From Candidatus Saccharimonadota bacterium (GTDB lineage: Bacteria > Patescibacteriota > Saccharimonadia > Saccharimonadales > Saccharimonadaceae): 64,000 nucleotides of DNA. Location of the stretch: positions 62,001-126,000 of the forward strand of contig JAFWIX010000008.1 in the NCBI GenBank assembly GCA_017514665.1, given 5' to 3'. Below, in pieces: positions 1 through 8,844 of this stretch (its first letter is position 1; each line of letters starts with the position of its first letter). The notes under the pieces are model-generated. The model saw only the letters and a program-made list of their open reading frames with translations. It did not search any database and was not told the origin of the DNA. Both the position numbers and the translations under genes were made by a program.

Positions 1-773
1 CTCCTGAAGCTGGCGAAACTACACGCTTGCCACTCGAAGGTCGCAAGCCTAAGATTAAGGATGGCGCTACCGTCAAAGCTGGTGAAACTCTCACCAACAA
101 ACCACGTGGCGGCGAAGCTCTCAAATCACCTTGTAGTGGTATTGCTGAGCTTACCGACGACGCAATTATCATCGTCGCCAACGCCAGCGCCCCCGTCCGC
201 CTAGAAATTCCTGGCGATGCCGAACTTGTTGTTAAGTCCGGCAGTGCCGTCGAAGCTGGTGATCGCATCACTGCTGGTTCTTTGAACTTACAAGATCTCT
301 TGAAGTACAAAGGCGCCGAAGCTACAGCACGTTACATCATGAATGATGTTACCGCCGTATATGCCGCCCAGGGTCACGAGATTTCTGCCAAACACCTTGA
401 AGTGATTGTGCGTCAGATGTTTAGTCGTGTTTCGATTGATGAACCAGGTGATTCATCCTTTGTCTCTGGCGATATCGTCTCCAAGGCTGCAGTGGTCACC
501 GAAAACGAAGCCTTGGCCAAAGATGGCAAGAAATTAGCCACCTTTACGCCACTACTACTTGGTATCACCAAAGTTTCGATTTGGTCTGACTCCTTCTTAT
601 CGGCCGCTTCTTTCCAAGACACCACTCGTGTACTTATCAATGCTGCCATCAATGGTCGCGTTGATCACCTCACTGGTTTGAAGGAAAACGTCATCATCGG
701 CCGCAAGATTCCAGTCGGCACTGGCGTCCACCCCATCGATCAACCCACTCCCGAGGAAATTGAGGAAATTTAA
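1..773 (+). CDS. rpoC: DNA-directed RNA polymerase subunit beta', C-terminal part
   Basis: This is the last 257 or so codons of the catalytic beta' subunit; the gene begins upstream of the window. The frame is open from position 3 with no start. The family's C-terminal region is recognisable: a barrel-sandwich part rich in Gly/Val, then a conserved helical segment (LKYKGAEATARYIMNDV, then a region ending HLEVIVRQM), and finally a motif reading GLKENVIIGRKIPVGTG. The tail is short and acidic (PEEIEEI). The ribosomal operon follows from its own promoter about 30 nt after the stop, so rpoC appears to end an upstream rpoBC unit. Confidence 0.95.
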   Translation, partial: PEAGETTRLPLEGRKPKIKDGATVKAGETLTNKPRGGEALKSPCSGIAELTDDAIIIVANASAPVRLEIPGDAELVVKSGSAVEAGDRITAGSLNLQDLLKYKGAEATARYIMNDVTAVYAAQGHEISAKHLEVIVRQMFSRVSIDEPGDSSFVSGDIVSKAAVVTENEALAKDGKKLATFTPLLLGITKVSIWSDSFLSAASFQDTTRVLINAAINGRVDHLTGLKENVIIGRKIPVGTGVHPIDQPTPEEIEEI

Positions 774-776
774 GGG

Positions 777-805
777 TTGCGTGCGTGGGGGAGGTGTGCT
801 ATAAT
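777..805 (+). promoter_or_regulatory. Promoter of the ribosomal operon (extended -10)
   Basis: The -35-like TTGCGT (777-782) is separated by 17 nt from TATAAT (800-805), which is preceded by TGC, giving an extended -10. It lies just after the rpoC stop and about 90 nt before rplC. The same TGC-TATAAT arrangement recurs before many SD-led genes and tRNAs in this window. Confidence 0.75.
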
Positions 806-811
806 AATTAC

Positions 812-897
812 ATTAACTAGACGCAAAGGTAAGTCTGTCTCAGATACTGCCTAAAAGTCTAGTTTCTGTAATGTTAAATTAAAGGGAAAGGAAACAG
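812..897 (+). promoter_or_regulatory. rplC leader with hairpin
   Basis: This is the 5' leader between the predicted start of transcription and rplC. It holds a perfect 8-bp inverted repeat, AACTAGAC (815-822) and GTCTAGTT (857-864), enclosing 34 nt, followed by a Shine-Dalgarno stretch GGAAAGGAA. By analogy with S10-operon leaders bound by L4 it may be an autoregulatory site, but no known leader family is recognisable. Confidence 0.4.
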
Positions 898-1515
898 ATG
901 CAAGTCATCATCGGCACCAAAGTTGGTATGACCCAGATCATCGGCAAAGATGGCGTAGTGACCCCAATCACTGTCATTCAAGCCGGACCAGCTACAGTGA
1001 CTCAGATTAAAACTGTCGACACCGACGGTTATAACGCTGTGCAAGTTGGTTACGGTCCGGGTAAGAATCTGAGCAAAGCCGTGTCTGGCCACGTTAAAAA
1101 AGCCGGCGAAAATATCAAACCAAAAATCCTGCGCGAATTCCGTGTCGCAGAGATTCCTGAAATCAAACTTGGTGATCAAATCACCGTCGAAGCTTTCAAT
1201 CTAGGTGACAAAGTTACTGTTACCGGCACTAGCAAAGGTAAAGGTTTTGCTGGTACTGTCAAACGTCACAATTTCATTGAATCTCGCAACACTCACGGCT
1301 TCAAGGGCAATATCCGTAGAGTTGGCTCTATTGGCTCTATGTACCCACAAAAAGTTTGGAAAGGCAAGAAAATGCCAGGTCGCATGGGACACGAACAAGT
1401 TACCGTCAAGAATTTGGCCGTGGCTTACATCGACAAAGATAATAATTTAATTGGTCTCAAAGGCGCCGTTCCTGGTCCCAAGAAAAGCGTTGTGACCATC
1501 GAGGGAAAGGAGTAA
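898..1515 (+). CDS. rplC: 50S ribosomal protein L3
   Basis: L3 helps shape the peptidyl transferase region of the large subunit. At 205 residues it is of normal bacterial length. It opens with the typical GTKVGMTQI motif and carries the central loop motif around NTHGFKGN and the basic region ending KMPGRMGHE. It is the first gene of the operon here: rpsJ (S10), which usually precedes it, is not present between rpoC and rplC. The start ATG follows a GGAAAGGAA ribosome-binding site. Confidence 0.97.
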   Translation: MQVIIGTKVGMTQIIGKDGVVTPITVIQAGPATVTQIKTVDTDGYNAVQVGYGPGKNLSKAVSGHVKKAGENIKPKILREFRVAEIPEIKLGDQITVEAFNLGDKVTVTGTSKGKGFAGTVKRHNFIESRNTHGFKGNIRRVGSIGSMYPQKVWKGKKMPGRMGHEQVTVKNLAVAYIDKDNNLIGLKGAVPGPKKSVVTIEGKE

Positions 1516-1516
1516 T

Positions 1517-2119
1517 ATGGCTACTTTGAATAAAACCGTTTTTGGCCTTTCCGTCAAGAATCATGAACTCATTAAGCTTGCTTATGACGCATATCTTGCC
1601 AATTCACGCAGTTCTCACGCCAAGACTCTGAAGCGTGGCGAAGTTCGTGGCGGCGGCAAGAAACCTTGGCGCCAAAAAGGCACTGGTCGCGCTCGTTTTG
1701 GTTCCACCCGTAACCCAATTTGGCGTCACGGTGGTGTTGCCTTCGGTCGCACTGGCGAAGAGAACTTCACCAAAAAGATCAGTAAGGCTAATAAGCAACT
1801 TGCTATCAAGCAGGCCCTTTCGTTGAAGAATAAAGCCAAGGCTATCACCGTATTAGATGCCGCCGTTAAGTTTTCTGGCAAAACTAAAGATGCTGCCAAA
1901 TTTATTAAAGATTTGAAGCTTGATGACAAGAATGTTGTTCTCGTAGTTAACGAAAAAACTCCTGAAATTCTCAAATCCACCAATAACCTAAATCACGTCA
2001 AGTTGACTCGTGCTACTTATCTCAATGTTTTCGACATCATGAACGCTGACGTTATCGTATTTGAGCCAGAAGCGCTTAAAAGTGCTGAGGCTTGGCTCAC
2101 CGGAAAGGAGAACGCATAA
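1517..2119 (+). CDS. rplD: 50S ribosomal protein L4
   Basis: L4/L1e family protein of 200 residues that lines the exit tunnel. The long basic loop is clear ([20 protein letters not shown], then the WRHGGVAFG motif). It starts one base after the rplC stop and is preceded by AAGGAG. Its stop overlaps the rplW start by one base (TAATG), suggesting translational coupling. Confidence 0.97.
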   Translation: MATLNKTVFGLSVKNHELIKLAYDAYLANSRSSHAKTLKRGEVRGGGKKPWRQKGTGRARFGSTRNPIWRHGGVAFGRTGEENFTKKISKANKQLAIKQALSLKNKAKAITVLDAAVKFSGKTKDAAKFIKDLKLDDKNVVLVVNEKTPEILKSTNNLNHVKLTRATYLNVFDIMNADVIVFEPEALKSAEAWLTGKENA

Positions 2120-2529
2120 TGGCCGACAAGAAAACTACTAAAGTTACTACCAAAAAGTCCGACGAAGTCATCACCGAACCTAAGTTCGCACCACGTGCTA
2201 CCGAAAAAACTTACGCCGAGCAACTCAAGCGCACTTACGCCTTCTTCGTTAATAAAAGTATGAGTAAGCAAGCCATCGCCAAACAAATCGCCGAAGATTA
2301 CAACGTCAAGGTTGTCAACGTGCGCACTTTAATTCGCAAAGGTAAACCAACTCGCTTTAGCCGCGGCAAACACGCCTATCCTGGTACCACTCATCGTCAA
2401 GATCACAAATTAGCCTATGTCACTTTGGCAGAGGGTAATTCTATCAAAGTTTTTGACGAAGAAGCTCCCCAGGAAGTGACTACTGATACTACCAAAAAGG
2501 CGCCTAAAACCAAAGAGGAGAAGAAATAA
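2119..2529 (+). CDS. rplW: 50S ribosomal protein L23
   Basis: L23 sits at the tunnel exit and is a docking site for trigger factor and SRP. The 136-residue protein begins at ATG 2119, with GGAAAGGAG just upstream; an in-frame TTG at 2092 lies inside rplD and is rejected. The fold core includes the segment YAFFVNKSMSKQAIAKQI and the RKGKPTRFSRG motif. It has a Lys/Thr-rich N-terminal extension of about 35 residues and a charged C-terminal tail (KAPKTKEEKK), both unusual for L23. Confidence 0.95.
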   Translation: MADKKTTKVTTKKSDEVITEPKFAPRATEKTYAEQLKRTYAFFVNKSMSKQAIAKQIAEDYNVKVVNVRTLIRKGKPTRFSRGKHAYPGTTHRQDHKLAYVTLAEGNSIKVFDEEAPQEVTTDTTKKAPKTKEEKK

Positions 2530-3365
2530 TGGCTATTAAGACTTATAATCCTACCACTCCGGCACAGCGCCAAAAGACCACTCAAGATTTTGATCAGATT
2601 ACTACTCGCAAACCGCTCAAATCCTTGACTCGCAAGAAGAAACAAAACGCTGGTCGCAACAACCAAGGTCGCATCACCGTTCGTCATCGTGGCGGCGGCG
2701 TCAAGCGTCATTATCGCGTTGTTACCTATAATTTGCCAAAAGATTTAACTTGCACTATAGAGGAAATTGAATATGACCCTAATCGCAGTGCTCGCATTGC
2801 TCGCGTCAAAGATCAAAAAGGCACCTACTACTACGTAATTGCCGATACTAGCATGAAAAAAGGTGGTAAATTCACTACTGGTGAAAAAGCTACTATTGAA
2901 AACTCTAATCGTCTACCACTTGAGCAAATTCCAGTCGGTACCACGGTCTACGCTATTGAACTCACTCCCGGTCGCGGTGCTCAAATCGCCCGTTCAGCCG
3001 GTACCGCAGTTCAATTGATGGCCAAAGAAAATGGTTATGCCACTCTCAAGATGCCATCTGGCGAATTCCGCAAGGTACTCACTACCTGCGAAGCTTCCAT
3101 TGGCACTGTTAGCAACGTTCAACATCAGAATATTAAGATTGGTGCAGCCGGTCGTCGTCGTCGCAAGGGCATCCGCCCCACCGTACGTGGTGTCGTGATG
3201 AACGCTGCCGATCACCCACACGGTGGTGGTGACGGTGGTCGTCACGGTTCTGGCAAAGCTCCCCGCACTCCGTGGGGTCAGCTGGCACTCGGTTACCGTA
3301 CCCGTCGCAATAAGCAAACTAATAAATATATCGTGCGTAGTCGCCACGAAGGAAAGAGGAGATAA
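2529..3365 (+). CDS. rplB: 50S ribosomal protein L2
   Basis: L2 is needed for subunit association and peptidyl transferase activity. The 278-residue protein has the family signature near the C-terminus (MNAADHPHGGGDGG), including the conserved His, and the GKAPRTPWG motif. It overlaps rplW by one base (TAATG). Its length and domain order (OB fold, then SH3-like domain, then extended tail) are normal. Confidence 0.98.
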   Translation: MAIKTYNPTTPAQRQKTTQDFDQITTRKPLKSLTRKKKQNAGRNNQGRITVRHRGGGVKRHYRVVTYNLPKDLTCTIEEIEYDPNRSARIARVKDQKGTYYYVIADTSMKKGGKFTTGEKATIENSNRLPLEQIPVGTTVYAIELTPGRGAQIARSAGTAVQLMAKENGYATLKMPSGEFRKVLTTCEASIGTVSNVQHQNIKIGAAGRRRRKGIRPTVRGVVMNAADHPHGGGDGGRHGSGKAPRTPWGQLALGYRTRRNKQTNKYIVRSRHEGKRR

Positions 3366-3368
3366 ATT

Positions 3369-3656
3369 ATGTCACGTAGTTTGAAAAAAGGCCCCTTTGT
3401 GGACTACAAGCTAGACAAAAAAATCAAGGCTCTCTCTGCCGAAGATCGTACCGTTATCAAGACTTGGGCACGTCAATCTACTATTTCTCCTGAAATGGTA
3501 GGTCGCACCATCGCCGTTCATAACGGCAAAGTCCATGTCCCAGTTTACATTAGTGAAAACATGGTCGGTCACAAGCTCGGCGAGTTTGCCCCTACCCGTA
3601 AATTTAAACGCCACGGTGGCAAAAAAGCCGCTGAAGCTGCTAAGGGAGGTGCATAA
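3369..3656 (+). CDS. rpsS: 30S ribosomal protein S19
   Basis: S19 binds the 3' domain of 16S rRNA in the head of the small subunit together with S13. The 95-residue protein has the hallmark opening [12 protein letters not shown] and the motif [18 protein letters not shown]. It is in the normal position between rplB and rplV, with AGAGGAGA just upstream of the start. Confidence 0.98.
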   Translation: MSRSLKKGPFVDYKLDKKIKALSAEDRTVIKTWARQSTISPEMVGRTIAVHNGKVHVPVYISENMVGHKLGEFAPTRKFKRHGGKKAAEAAKGGA

Positions 3657-3658
3657 TC

Positions 3659-4057
3659 ATGACCACTAAATTTGCTCATGCTTACGCCAAGGGTATCGAA
3701 TGCCAACCGCGCAAAGCTAACGTCGTGGCATCATTGGTACGCGATCGCTATGTGGCTGATGCGATTGTGATTCTTGAACACACCCCTCGTCGTGCAGCTC
3801 GTCCTATCTTAAAGGCCATCGAATCCGCCAAAGCTAATTTAATTAATAACTCTGGCGTATCGATTGACCCAAAAACCATTCGTATTGCACGCATTTCCGT
3901 CACTGCCGGTACTCGCATGCGTCGTTACGTGCCCGCTTCTCGCGGTCGCGCCTTACCGTTTGAAAAAATCCGCAGCAACATTTTCGTCGAAGTTGCAGGT
4001 GAAGAAAAAGCTAAAAAAGCTGCTAAAGAAAAAGCAGCAGAAAAGGAGAAAAAGTAA
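3659..4057 (+). CDS. rplV: 50S ribosomal protein L22
   Basis: L22 lines the nascent-peptide tunnel. The 132-residue protein shows the conserved RKANVVASLVR segment and the tunnel-hairpin region with RRYVPASRGRALPF. The C-terminus carries a lysine/alanine/glutamate tail of about 20 residues that is not part of the L22 fold. A strong AAGGGAGG site precedes the start, and the stop overlaps rpsC by one base. Confidence 0.96.
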   Translation: MTTKFAHAYAKGIECQPRKANVVASLVRDRYVADAIVILEHTPRRAARPILKAIESAKANLINNSGVSIDPKTIRIARISVTAGTRMRRYVPASRGRALPFEKIRSNIFVEVAGEEKAKKAAKEKAAEKEKK

Positions 4058-4683
4058 TGGGCCAAAAAGTCAATCCCATCTCTTATCGTCTCCAAATCAG
4101 CAAAGACTGGTCGTCTAAGTGGTTCACCCGCAAAACCGACTTCCGCCACTGGTTAGTTGAAGACGCTAAGATTCGCGATATCATCGAGGAGCGCTTTAAG
4201 AGCCGCCCGACTATCGCCAAAGTCAAGATTGAACGTTCTGCCAATCTGACCACAATTACCATTTATGCCGCTAAAGTTGGTGCCGTTATCGGCAAACAAG
4301 GTGCTGGCATCAATGAAATCCGCAAAACTCTTGAGAAATTTGTCGAAGGGCCAATTCGTATCAACGTCGAAGAAGTCAAGAAACCAGAATTAAATGCCAA
4401 GCTAGTCGCCGAGAACATCGGTTTTCAACTTGGCAAACGCATGAATTTCCGCCGTGCTGTCAAGATGGCCTTGCAATCCTCTATGAACGCTGGCGCTAAA
4501 GGCGTCCGTATCGAGGTCGCTGGTCGTCTCAACGGTGCCGAAATGTCTCGCCGTGAAAAATTTATCGAAGGCTCCGTACCTCTACACACTTTGCGTGCTG
4601 ACGTTGATTTTCACGTCTGTCACGCTCCTACCACTGCTGGTATCGTTGGTGTAAAGGTTTGGATCTACAAGGGGGAGAAATAA
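4057..4683 (+). CDS. rpsC: 30S ribosomal protein S3
   Basis: S3 forms part of the mRNA entry channel. The 208-residue protein has the N-terminal KVNPISYRL motif, a KH domain with the GXXG loop (VIGKQGAGI), and the C-terminal S3 domain (GRLNGAEMSRRE). It overlaps rplV by one base and is followed after one base by rplP. Confidence 0.98.
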   Translation: MGQKVNPISYRLQISKDWSSKWFTRKTDFRHWLVEDAKIRDIIEERFKSRPTIAKVKIERSANLTTITIYAAKVGAVIGKQGAGINEIRKTLEKFVEGPIRINVEEVKKPELNAKLVAENIGFQLGKRMNFRRAVKMALQSSMNAGAKGVRIEVAGRLNGAEMSRREKFIEGSVPLHTLRADVDFHVCHAPTTAGIVGVKVWIYKGEK

Positions 4684-4684
4684 T

Positions 4685-5104
4685 ATGGCAATTCTAAAAC
4701 CTAAGAAATACCCACACCGCAAAGTTCGTAAAGGCAAAAACAATGGTGTTGCCACTCGTTGCAATACCGTAGCCTTCGGCGACTGGGGTTTGATGTCGCT
4801 CGACAACGAACGTGTCACCGCTCGCCAAATCGAGGCTGCTCGCCAGTCCATTACTCGTTACGTCAAACGTGGTGGTAAAATTTGGATTCGTATTTTCCCA
4901 CATACACCAGTTAGTAAGAAACCACTTGATGTCAAGATGGGTTCTGGCAAAGGCGAACCACAATATGACGTCGCCAAGGTCAAGGCTGGTACTGTAATGT
5001 TTGAAATTGCTGATGTTACCGAAGAACAAGCTAGAGAAGCTTTTCGTCTTGCCGGTCACAAATTACCCGTACGCACTAAAGTAATCAAAAGAGAGGAGTT
5101 CTAA
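4685..5104 (+). CDS. rplP: 50S ribosomal protein L16
   Basis: L16 stabilises the A-site region of the large subunit. The 139-residue protein has the usual basic N-terminus, a central WIRIFPHTPVSKKP segment and the MGSGKGEPQYDVAKVKAG motif. The next gene, rpsQ, overlaps its stop by one base. The usual rpmC (L29) is therefore absent at this position. Confidence 0.97.
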   Translation: MAILKPKKYPHRKVRKGKNNGVATRCNTVAFGDWGLMSLDNERVTARQIEAARQSITRYVKRGGKIWIRIFPHTPVSKKPLDVKMGSGKGEPQYDVAKVKAGTVMFEIADVTEEQAREAFRLAGHKLPVRTKVIKREEF

Positions 5105-5406
5105 TGGCTCAAACTACACTTATCGGTATTGTTTCCTCCGCTAAGCGTGATAAGACCATCACCGTCTCTATCGCTAGCCGCGAGACTCATCCACTTTACC
5201 GCAAACAATACACCAAGACCCGTAAATATACTGCTCATGACGAGAAGAATGAAGCTGGCCTCGGTGACAAAGTTGAAATCACTGCCTGCCGTCCATTTTC
5301 TAAGACCAAGAGCTATAAATTAGTCAAGGTCATCGAAAAAGCCCACGGCACCGTTGAGCTCAAAGAAGATGTCGCTGAACCAATCGCGAAAGAGGAGGAA
5401 GCCTAA
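5104..5406 (+). CDS. rpsQ: 30S ribosomal protein S17
   Basis: S17 is an early assembly OB-fold protein of the small subunit. The 100-residue protein has the [10 protein letters not shown] and KYTAHDEKN motifs and [18 protein letters not shown], the S17 signature region. The acidic C-terminal tail of about 20 residues is an extension. It overlaps rplP before it and rplN after it by one base each. Confidence 0.97.
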   Translation: MAQTTLIGIVSSAKRDKTITVSIASRETHPLYRKQYTKTRKYTAHDEKNEAGLGDKVEITACRPFSKTKSYKLVKVIEKAHGTVELKEDVAEPIAKEEEA

Positions 5407-5774
5407 TGATTCAACAAGAAACTCGCCTCAAAGTAGCCGACAATAGTGGCGCCAAGGAACTCGGCGTAATCCGTGTTCTCGGCGGCACCCGCGCTCGCTA
5501 CGCTCGCGTTGGTGATATCGTCACTTGCAGCGTCAAAGAGGCTTCACCTACTGGCAACGTCAAGAAAAAGGCTGTCGTACGCGCCGTTATCGTCCGTACT
5601 CGCGAACAAATTCGCCGTCCCGATGGTTCTACCATCCGTTTCGATGATAATGCTGCAGTACTCGTTAATGATGATAAATCTCCCAAAGGTACCCGTGTTT
5701 TCGGGCCAGTCCCTAGGGAGCTCCGCGAACGTGGTTTTAACAAGATTATTAGCTTAGCACCGGAGGTACTATAA
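5406..5774 (+). CDS. rplN: 50S ribosomal protein L14
   Basis: L14 makes an intersubunit bridge and binds 23S rRNA. The 122-residue protein has the classical length and the motifs [32 protein letters not shown] and [14 protein letters not shown]. It is flanked by TAATG overlaps on both sides, and AAAGAGGAGG precedes its start. Confidence 0.98.
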   Translation: MIQQETRLKVADNSGAKELGVIRVLGGTRARYARVGDIVTCSVKEASPTGNVKKKAVVRAVIVRTREQIRRPDGSTIRFDDNAAVLVNDDKSPKGTRVFGPVPRELRERGFNKIISLAPEVL

Positions 5775-6058
5775 TGGCACAGAATTTAAAAACCGGTGAT
5801 ACCGTCAAAATCATCTCAGGTTCGCACAAAGGCGAATCTGGCAAAATCGTCAAAATGGACCGTTCAAACCACAAGGCCTTAGTCGAAAACATCGGCGTGC
5901 GTGAACGTCACGTCAGCGCCGGTCAATTCCGCCAAGCCGGCAAAAAGACTGTTCATCTTGGTATTGACCTGTCAAATCTTAAATTGACTACCGCCGCCAA
6001 GCAACCAGAGAAGAAATCTGAAAAGAAAGCTACTAAGACCAAGAAAGGAGCCAAGTAA
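5774..6058 (+). CDS. rplX: 50S ribosomal protein L24
   Basis: L24 is an assembly initiator for the large subunit. The 94-residue protein has the KOW motif near the start (GDTVKIISGSHKGESGKIV) and ends in a lysine-rich tail. Its start overlaps the rplN stop, and its stop overlaps the rplE start. Confidence 0.96.
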   Translation: MAQNLKTGDTVKIISGSHKGESGKIVKMDRSNHKALVENIGVRERHVSAGQFRQAGKKTVHLGIDLSNLKLTTAAKQPEKKSEKKATKTKKGAK

Positions 6059-6621
6059 TGTCTGATTATACTCCACGTCTCAAAGAGCTTTATAATAAAG
6101 ATCGAGCCAAATTACAGAAAGAATTGGGTTTGAAGAATATTAATCAAGTACCAAAGCTCGAAAAAGTTGTCGTATCTTGTGGTGTTGGTAAAAAACGTGA
6201 AGACAAGCGCTATACCGAAACTGTCGCGTTAACTCTCGCCAAGATTACTGGTCAAGCTAGTACTTCGCGTTTAGCCAAGAAATCTATTGCTACATTCAAG
6301 ATTCGCAAAGGTATGGGTGCGCCGGTTGGCTACCTCACTACTTTACGCAATGACAAAATGTATGAATTTGTTGATCGCTTGATCAATGTCGCCTTGCCAC
6401 ATGTACGTGATTTCCACGGCGTCAGCCGCAAATCATTTGATGGTCAGGGCAATTACAGCCTCGGCTTTACCGAGCAAACCGTCTTCCCGGAAATCACTTT
6501 CGAAGACGCCGCTGTATTGCACGGTTTAGAAGTTACATTTATTATTAAAAATGGTTCAAAAGAAGGGAGCACTAAATTGTTAGAACTATTTGGTATGCCA
6601 TTTGAGAAGGAGGGCAAATAA
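6058..6621 (+). CDS. rplE: 50S ribosomal protein L5
   Basis: L5 binds 5S rRNA in the central protuberance. The 187-residue protein has the family signature around [18 protein letters not shown] and the conserved [14 protein letters not shown] and FPEI segments. It follows AAAGGAG and overlaps rplX by one base. Confidence 0.98.
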   Translation: MSDYTPRLKELYNKDRAKLQKELGLKNINQVPKLEKVVVSCGVGKKREDKRYTETVALTLAKITGQASTSRLAKKSIATFKIRKGMGAPVGYLTTLRNDKMYEFVDRLINVALPHVRDFHGVSRKSFDGQGNYSLGFTEQTVFPEITFEDAAVLHGLEVTFIIKNGSKEGSTKLLELFGMPFEKEGK

Positions 6622-6622
6622 T

Positions 6623-6892
6623 ATGGCCAAGAAATCTGCCGTTCTTCGTGATGCCAAACGTCGCAAGATGTACGAAAAATATCAAGCTAAGCGCGCCGAG
6701 CTCAAGGCTAAGGGTGACTTGGAAGGTTTGCAAAAACTACCACGCAACTCTAGCCCCACTCGTCTCAAAAACCGCGATATGTTAGATGGTCGTCCTCGTG
6801 GTTATATGCGTTATTTCGGTCTTAGCCGTATTAACTTTCGCGAAAAAGCTAGCAAGGGTGAAATCCCTGGTGTAACCAAGAGTAGTTGGTAG
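6623..6892 (+). CDS. rpsN: 30S ribosomal protein S14, zinc-free form
   Basis: S14 assembles late into the head of the small subunit. The 89-residue protein starts at ATG 6623, just after the rplE stop and behind GAAGGAGGG; an upstream in-frame start at 6590 lies inside rplE. It shows the S14 motifs [25 protein letters not shown] and FREKA. There are no cysteines, so this is the C-minus type that does not bind zinc. Confidence 0.96.
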   Translation: MAKKSAVLRDAKRRKMYEKYQAKRAELKAKGDLEGLQKLPRNSSPTRLKNRDMLDGRPRGYMRYFGLSRINFREKASKGEIPGVTKSSW

Positions 6893-6903
6893 AAAGGAGC
6901 AAT

Positions 6904-7305
6904 ATGTCATTACAATCAACCGATCAAATCGCTGACCTCATCACTCGCATTCGTAATGCTATTATGGTGGGTAAAAACGAAATCTCCGTTCCTACCAGCA
7001 AACTCAAAGTCGCCATATCTGAGAGTTTGAAAAAAGCCGGCTATATTGCCGACTACAAAGTTGAAGACGCCAAACCACGTGGCATTCTTCACGTCACCAT
7101 CAATAACACTGGCGCCAACCCACGTATTACTGAAATCAAAAAAATCAGCAAACCCGGTCGTCGCGTTTATAGCGCCGCTGCAGATATTCCTACCGTCAAA
7201 TCTGGTCGTGGTATCGTCCTAATTTCCACCAACAAGGGAATTATGACCGGCAGCGAAGCCAAAAAATTACGCCTAGGCGGTGAAATTTTAATCAAGGTTT
7301 ATTAA
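6904..7305 (+). CDS. rpsH: 30S ribosomal protein S8
   Basis: S8 binds helix 21 of 16S rRNA. The 133-residue protein starts at ATG 6904 behind AAAGGAG; an upstream in-frame codon at 6886 overlaps rpsN. Typical motifs are DLITRIRNAIMVGK and the C-terminal signature RGIVLISTNKGIMT followed by EAKKLRLGGEIL. Confidence 0.97.
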   Translation: MSLQSTDQIADLITRIRNAIMVGKNEISVPTSKLKVAISESLKKAGYIADYKVEDAKPRGILHVTINNTGANPRITEIKKISKPGRRVYSAAADIPTVKSGRGIVLISTNKGIMTGSEAKKLRLGGEILIKVY

Positions 7306-7323
7306 TTTAATAAAGGAGAAGAT

Positions 7324-7860
7324 ATGAGTCGTATCGGAAAACAACCCATCGAAATTCCGGCGGGAGTGACAATCACGGTCGGCGACAGTGAAATTACCGT
7401 CGCAGGCCCTAAAGGGTCGCTCGTCGTCCCGGTCCAACCAAATACTAAAACCGAGGTCAAAGATGGCCAGATTGTCGTCACCCGCAAAGACGACGAACCC
7501 AAGTCACGTGCTTGGCATGGCCTACAACGCGCCTTACTTAATAATGCTGTTACCGGCGTCACCAAAGGTTTTGAGAAAAAACTTGAAGTCAACGGTGTCG
7601 GTTTCCGTCTATCTGGCGGTGGTCAGCAAATTGAGATGGCACTTGGTTTTTCACATCCAGTTAAATATACTGCGCCACAAGGTGTCGAACTAAAGACCGA
7701 CAAAATGATTATCACTGTTTCTGGTATTGATAAACAAAAAGTTGGTCAAGTTGCCGCTGAAATTCGCAGTCTCAAAAAGCCAGAACCCTACAAAGGCAAA
7801 GGCATTAAATATGTCGACGAAGTGATTCTTCGCAAGGCAGGAAAGGCAGGTACTAAATAA
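7324..7860 (+). CDS. rplF: 50S ribosomal protein L6
   Basis: L6 lies near the factor-binding centre of the large subunit. The 178-residue protein opens MSRIGKQPIEIPAGV, has the two L6 repeats, and carries the C-terminal signature PEPYKGKGIKYVDEVILRK. AAAGGAG lies 5 nt upstream, and the stop overlaps rplR. Confidence 0.98.
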   Translation: MSRIGKQPIEIPAGVTITVGDSEITVAGPKGSLVVPVQPNTKTEVKDGQIVVTRKDDEPKSRAWHGLQRALLNNAVTGVTKGFEKKLEVNGVGFRLSGGGQQIEMALGFSHPVKYTAPQGVELKTDKMIITVSGIDKQKVGQVAAEIRSLKKPEPYKGKGIKYVDEVILRKAGKAGTK

Positions 7861-8189
7861 TGAAAGCTATTTATCGCGCTAATCGCACTCGCGCCAAAAT
7901 TCATGGTACCGCCAAACGCCCACGCCTTACTGTCAATATTTCCAATAAGCATATCGTTGCTCAACTCGTTGATGACGACAAAGGTGTTACCTTGGCTTAC
8001 GCTACTACTATCGGTAGTAATCTCAAAGGTACTAAAACCGAATTAGCTGCTGCTATCGGTAAGGAAATCGCCGAAAAAGCCAAAAAAGCTAAGATCAAAA
8101 CCGTTGTTTTCGATCGTGGTTCATTAATTTACGCTGGTCGCTTGTCCGCTCTCGCCGACGCCGCCCGCAAAGAAGGATTGGAGTTCTAA
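7860..8189 (+). CDS. rplR: 50S ribosomal protein L18
   Basis: L18 binds 5S rRNA with L5. The 109-residue protein contains the RPRLTVNISNKHIVAQLVDD core and ends with the family motif around VVFDRGSLIYAGR followed by DAARKEGLEF. It is coupled to rplF by a one-base overlap. Confidence 0.97.
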   Translation: MKAIYRANRTRAKIHGTAKRPRLTVNISNKHIVAQLVDDDKGVTLAYATTIGSNLKGTKTELAAAIGKEIAEKAKKAKIKTVVFDRGSLIYAGRLSALADAARKEGLEF

Positions 8190-8190
8190 T

Positions 8191-8844
8191 ATGCCTGAAG
8201 AAAAAGCAAAAGTTATCAATAAATCCGGCACCCTCAAGATGACCGACGAAGTCGCTGCCAGCAAAGAGACTCGTGATATTTCTGGCCGCCGCATGAATCG
8301 TCGTGATCGTCGTGGCCGTGGTCGCGAAGAGCGTGCCCCCAAAGAGTTTGAAGAAGTCACTATTAATATCGACCGTGTTTCTCGTACTGTTAAAGGTGGT
8401 CGCCGCATGCGTTTTAAGGCCCTCGTAGCCGTCGGCAACCACAAAAACAAAGTCGGTATTGGTGTAGCCAAAGGTGCTGATGTTACTTCCGCCGTGCAGA
8501 AAGCTACCGCTGTTGCTAAGAAAAACTTAGTCGAATTTGCTATGGATGGTGAAACCATCTGTCACGAAGTCGAGACCAAATCTACTGGTGCTCACGTATT
8601 GATGAAGCCAGCTGCTCCTGGTACTGGTGTTATTGCCGGTGGCGTAGTGCGTTCAATCATTGGTCTCACTGGTGTTAAAAATTTGATTTCCAAATCTCTT
8701 GGCTCTACCAATAAAGTCAACATTGCTTATGCTGTAATCGAAGGCTTAAGACAGCAAGTACCACGTTCTGATTGGGTAAGTGCCGACAAAGCCACCAAAA
8801 AAGCGCCTGCTAAGAAAGCGCCCGCCAAGAAGGAGGACAAATAA
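8191..8844 (+). CDS. rpsE: 30S ribosomal protein S5
   Basis: S5 contributes to decoding fidelity at the mRNA entry site. The 217-residue protein is longer than usual (about 165) because of a charged N-terminal extension of about 45 residues and a Lys/Ala/Pro tail with a repeated KKAPAKK unit. The core has the GGRRMRFKALVAVGNH motif of the double-stranded-RNA-binding-like domain and the C-terminal region reading GSTNKVNIAYAVIEGL. Confidence 0.96.
   Translation: MPEEKAKVINKSGTLKMTDEVAASKETRDISGRRMNRRDRRGRGREERAPKEFEEVTINIDRVSRTVKGGRRMRFKALVAVGNHKNKVGIGVAKGADVTSAVQKATAVAKKNLVEFAMDGETICHEVETKSTGAHVLMKPAAPGTGVIAGGVVRSIIGLTGVKNLISKSLGSTNKVNIAYAVIEGLRQQVPRSDWVSADKATKKAPAKKAPAKKEDK

Noticed and set aside
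413-652. Open frames opposite ribosomal and other genes
   Set aside because: They are shadows on the antisense strand with no motif or ribosome-binding site.
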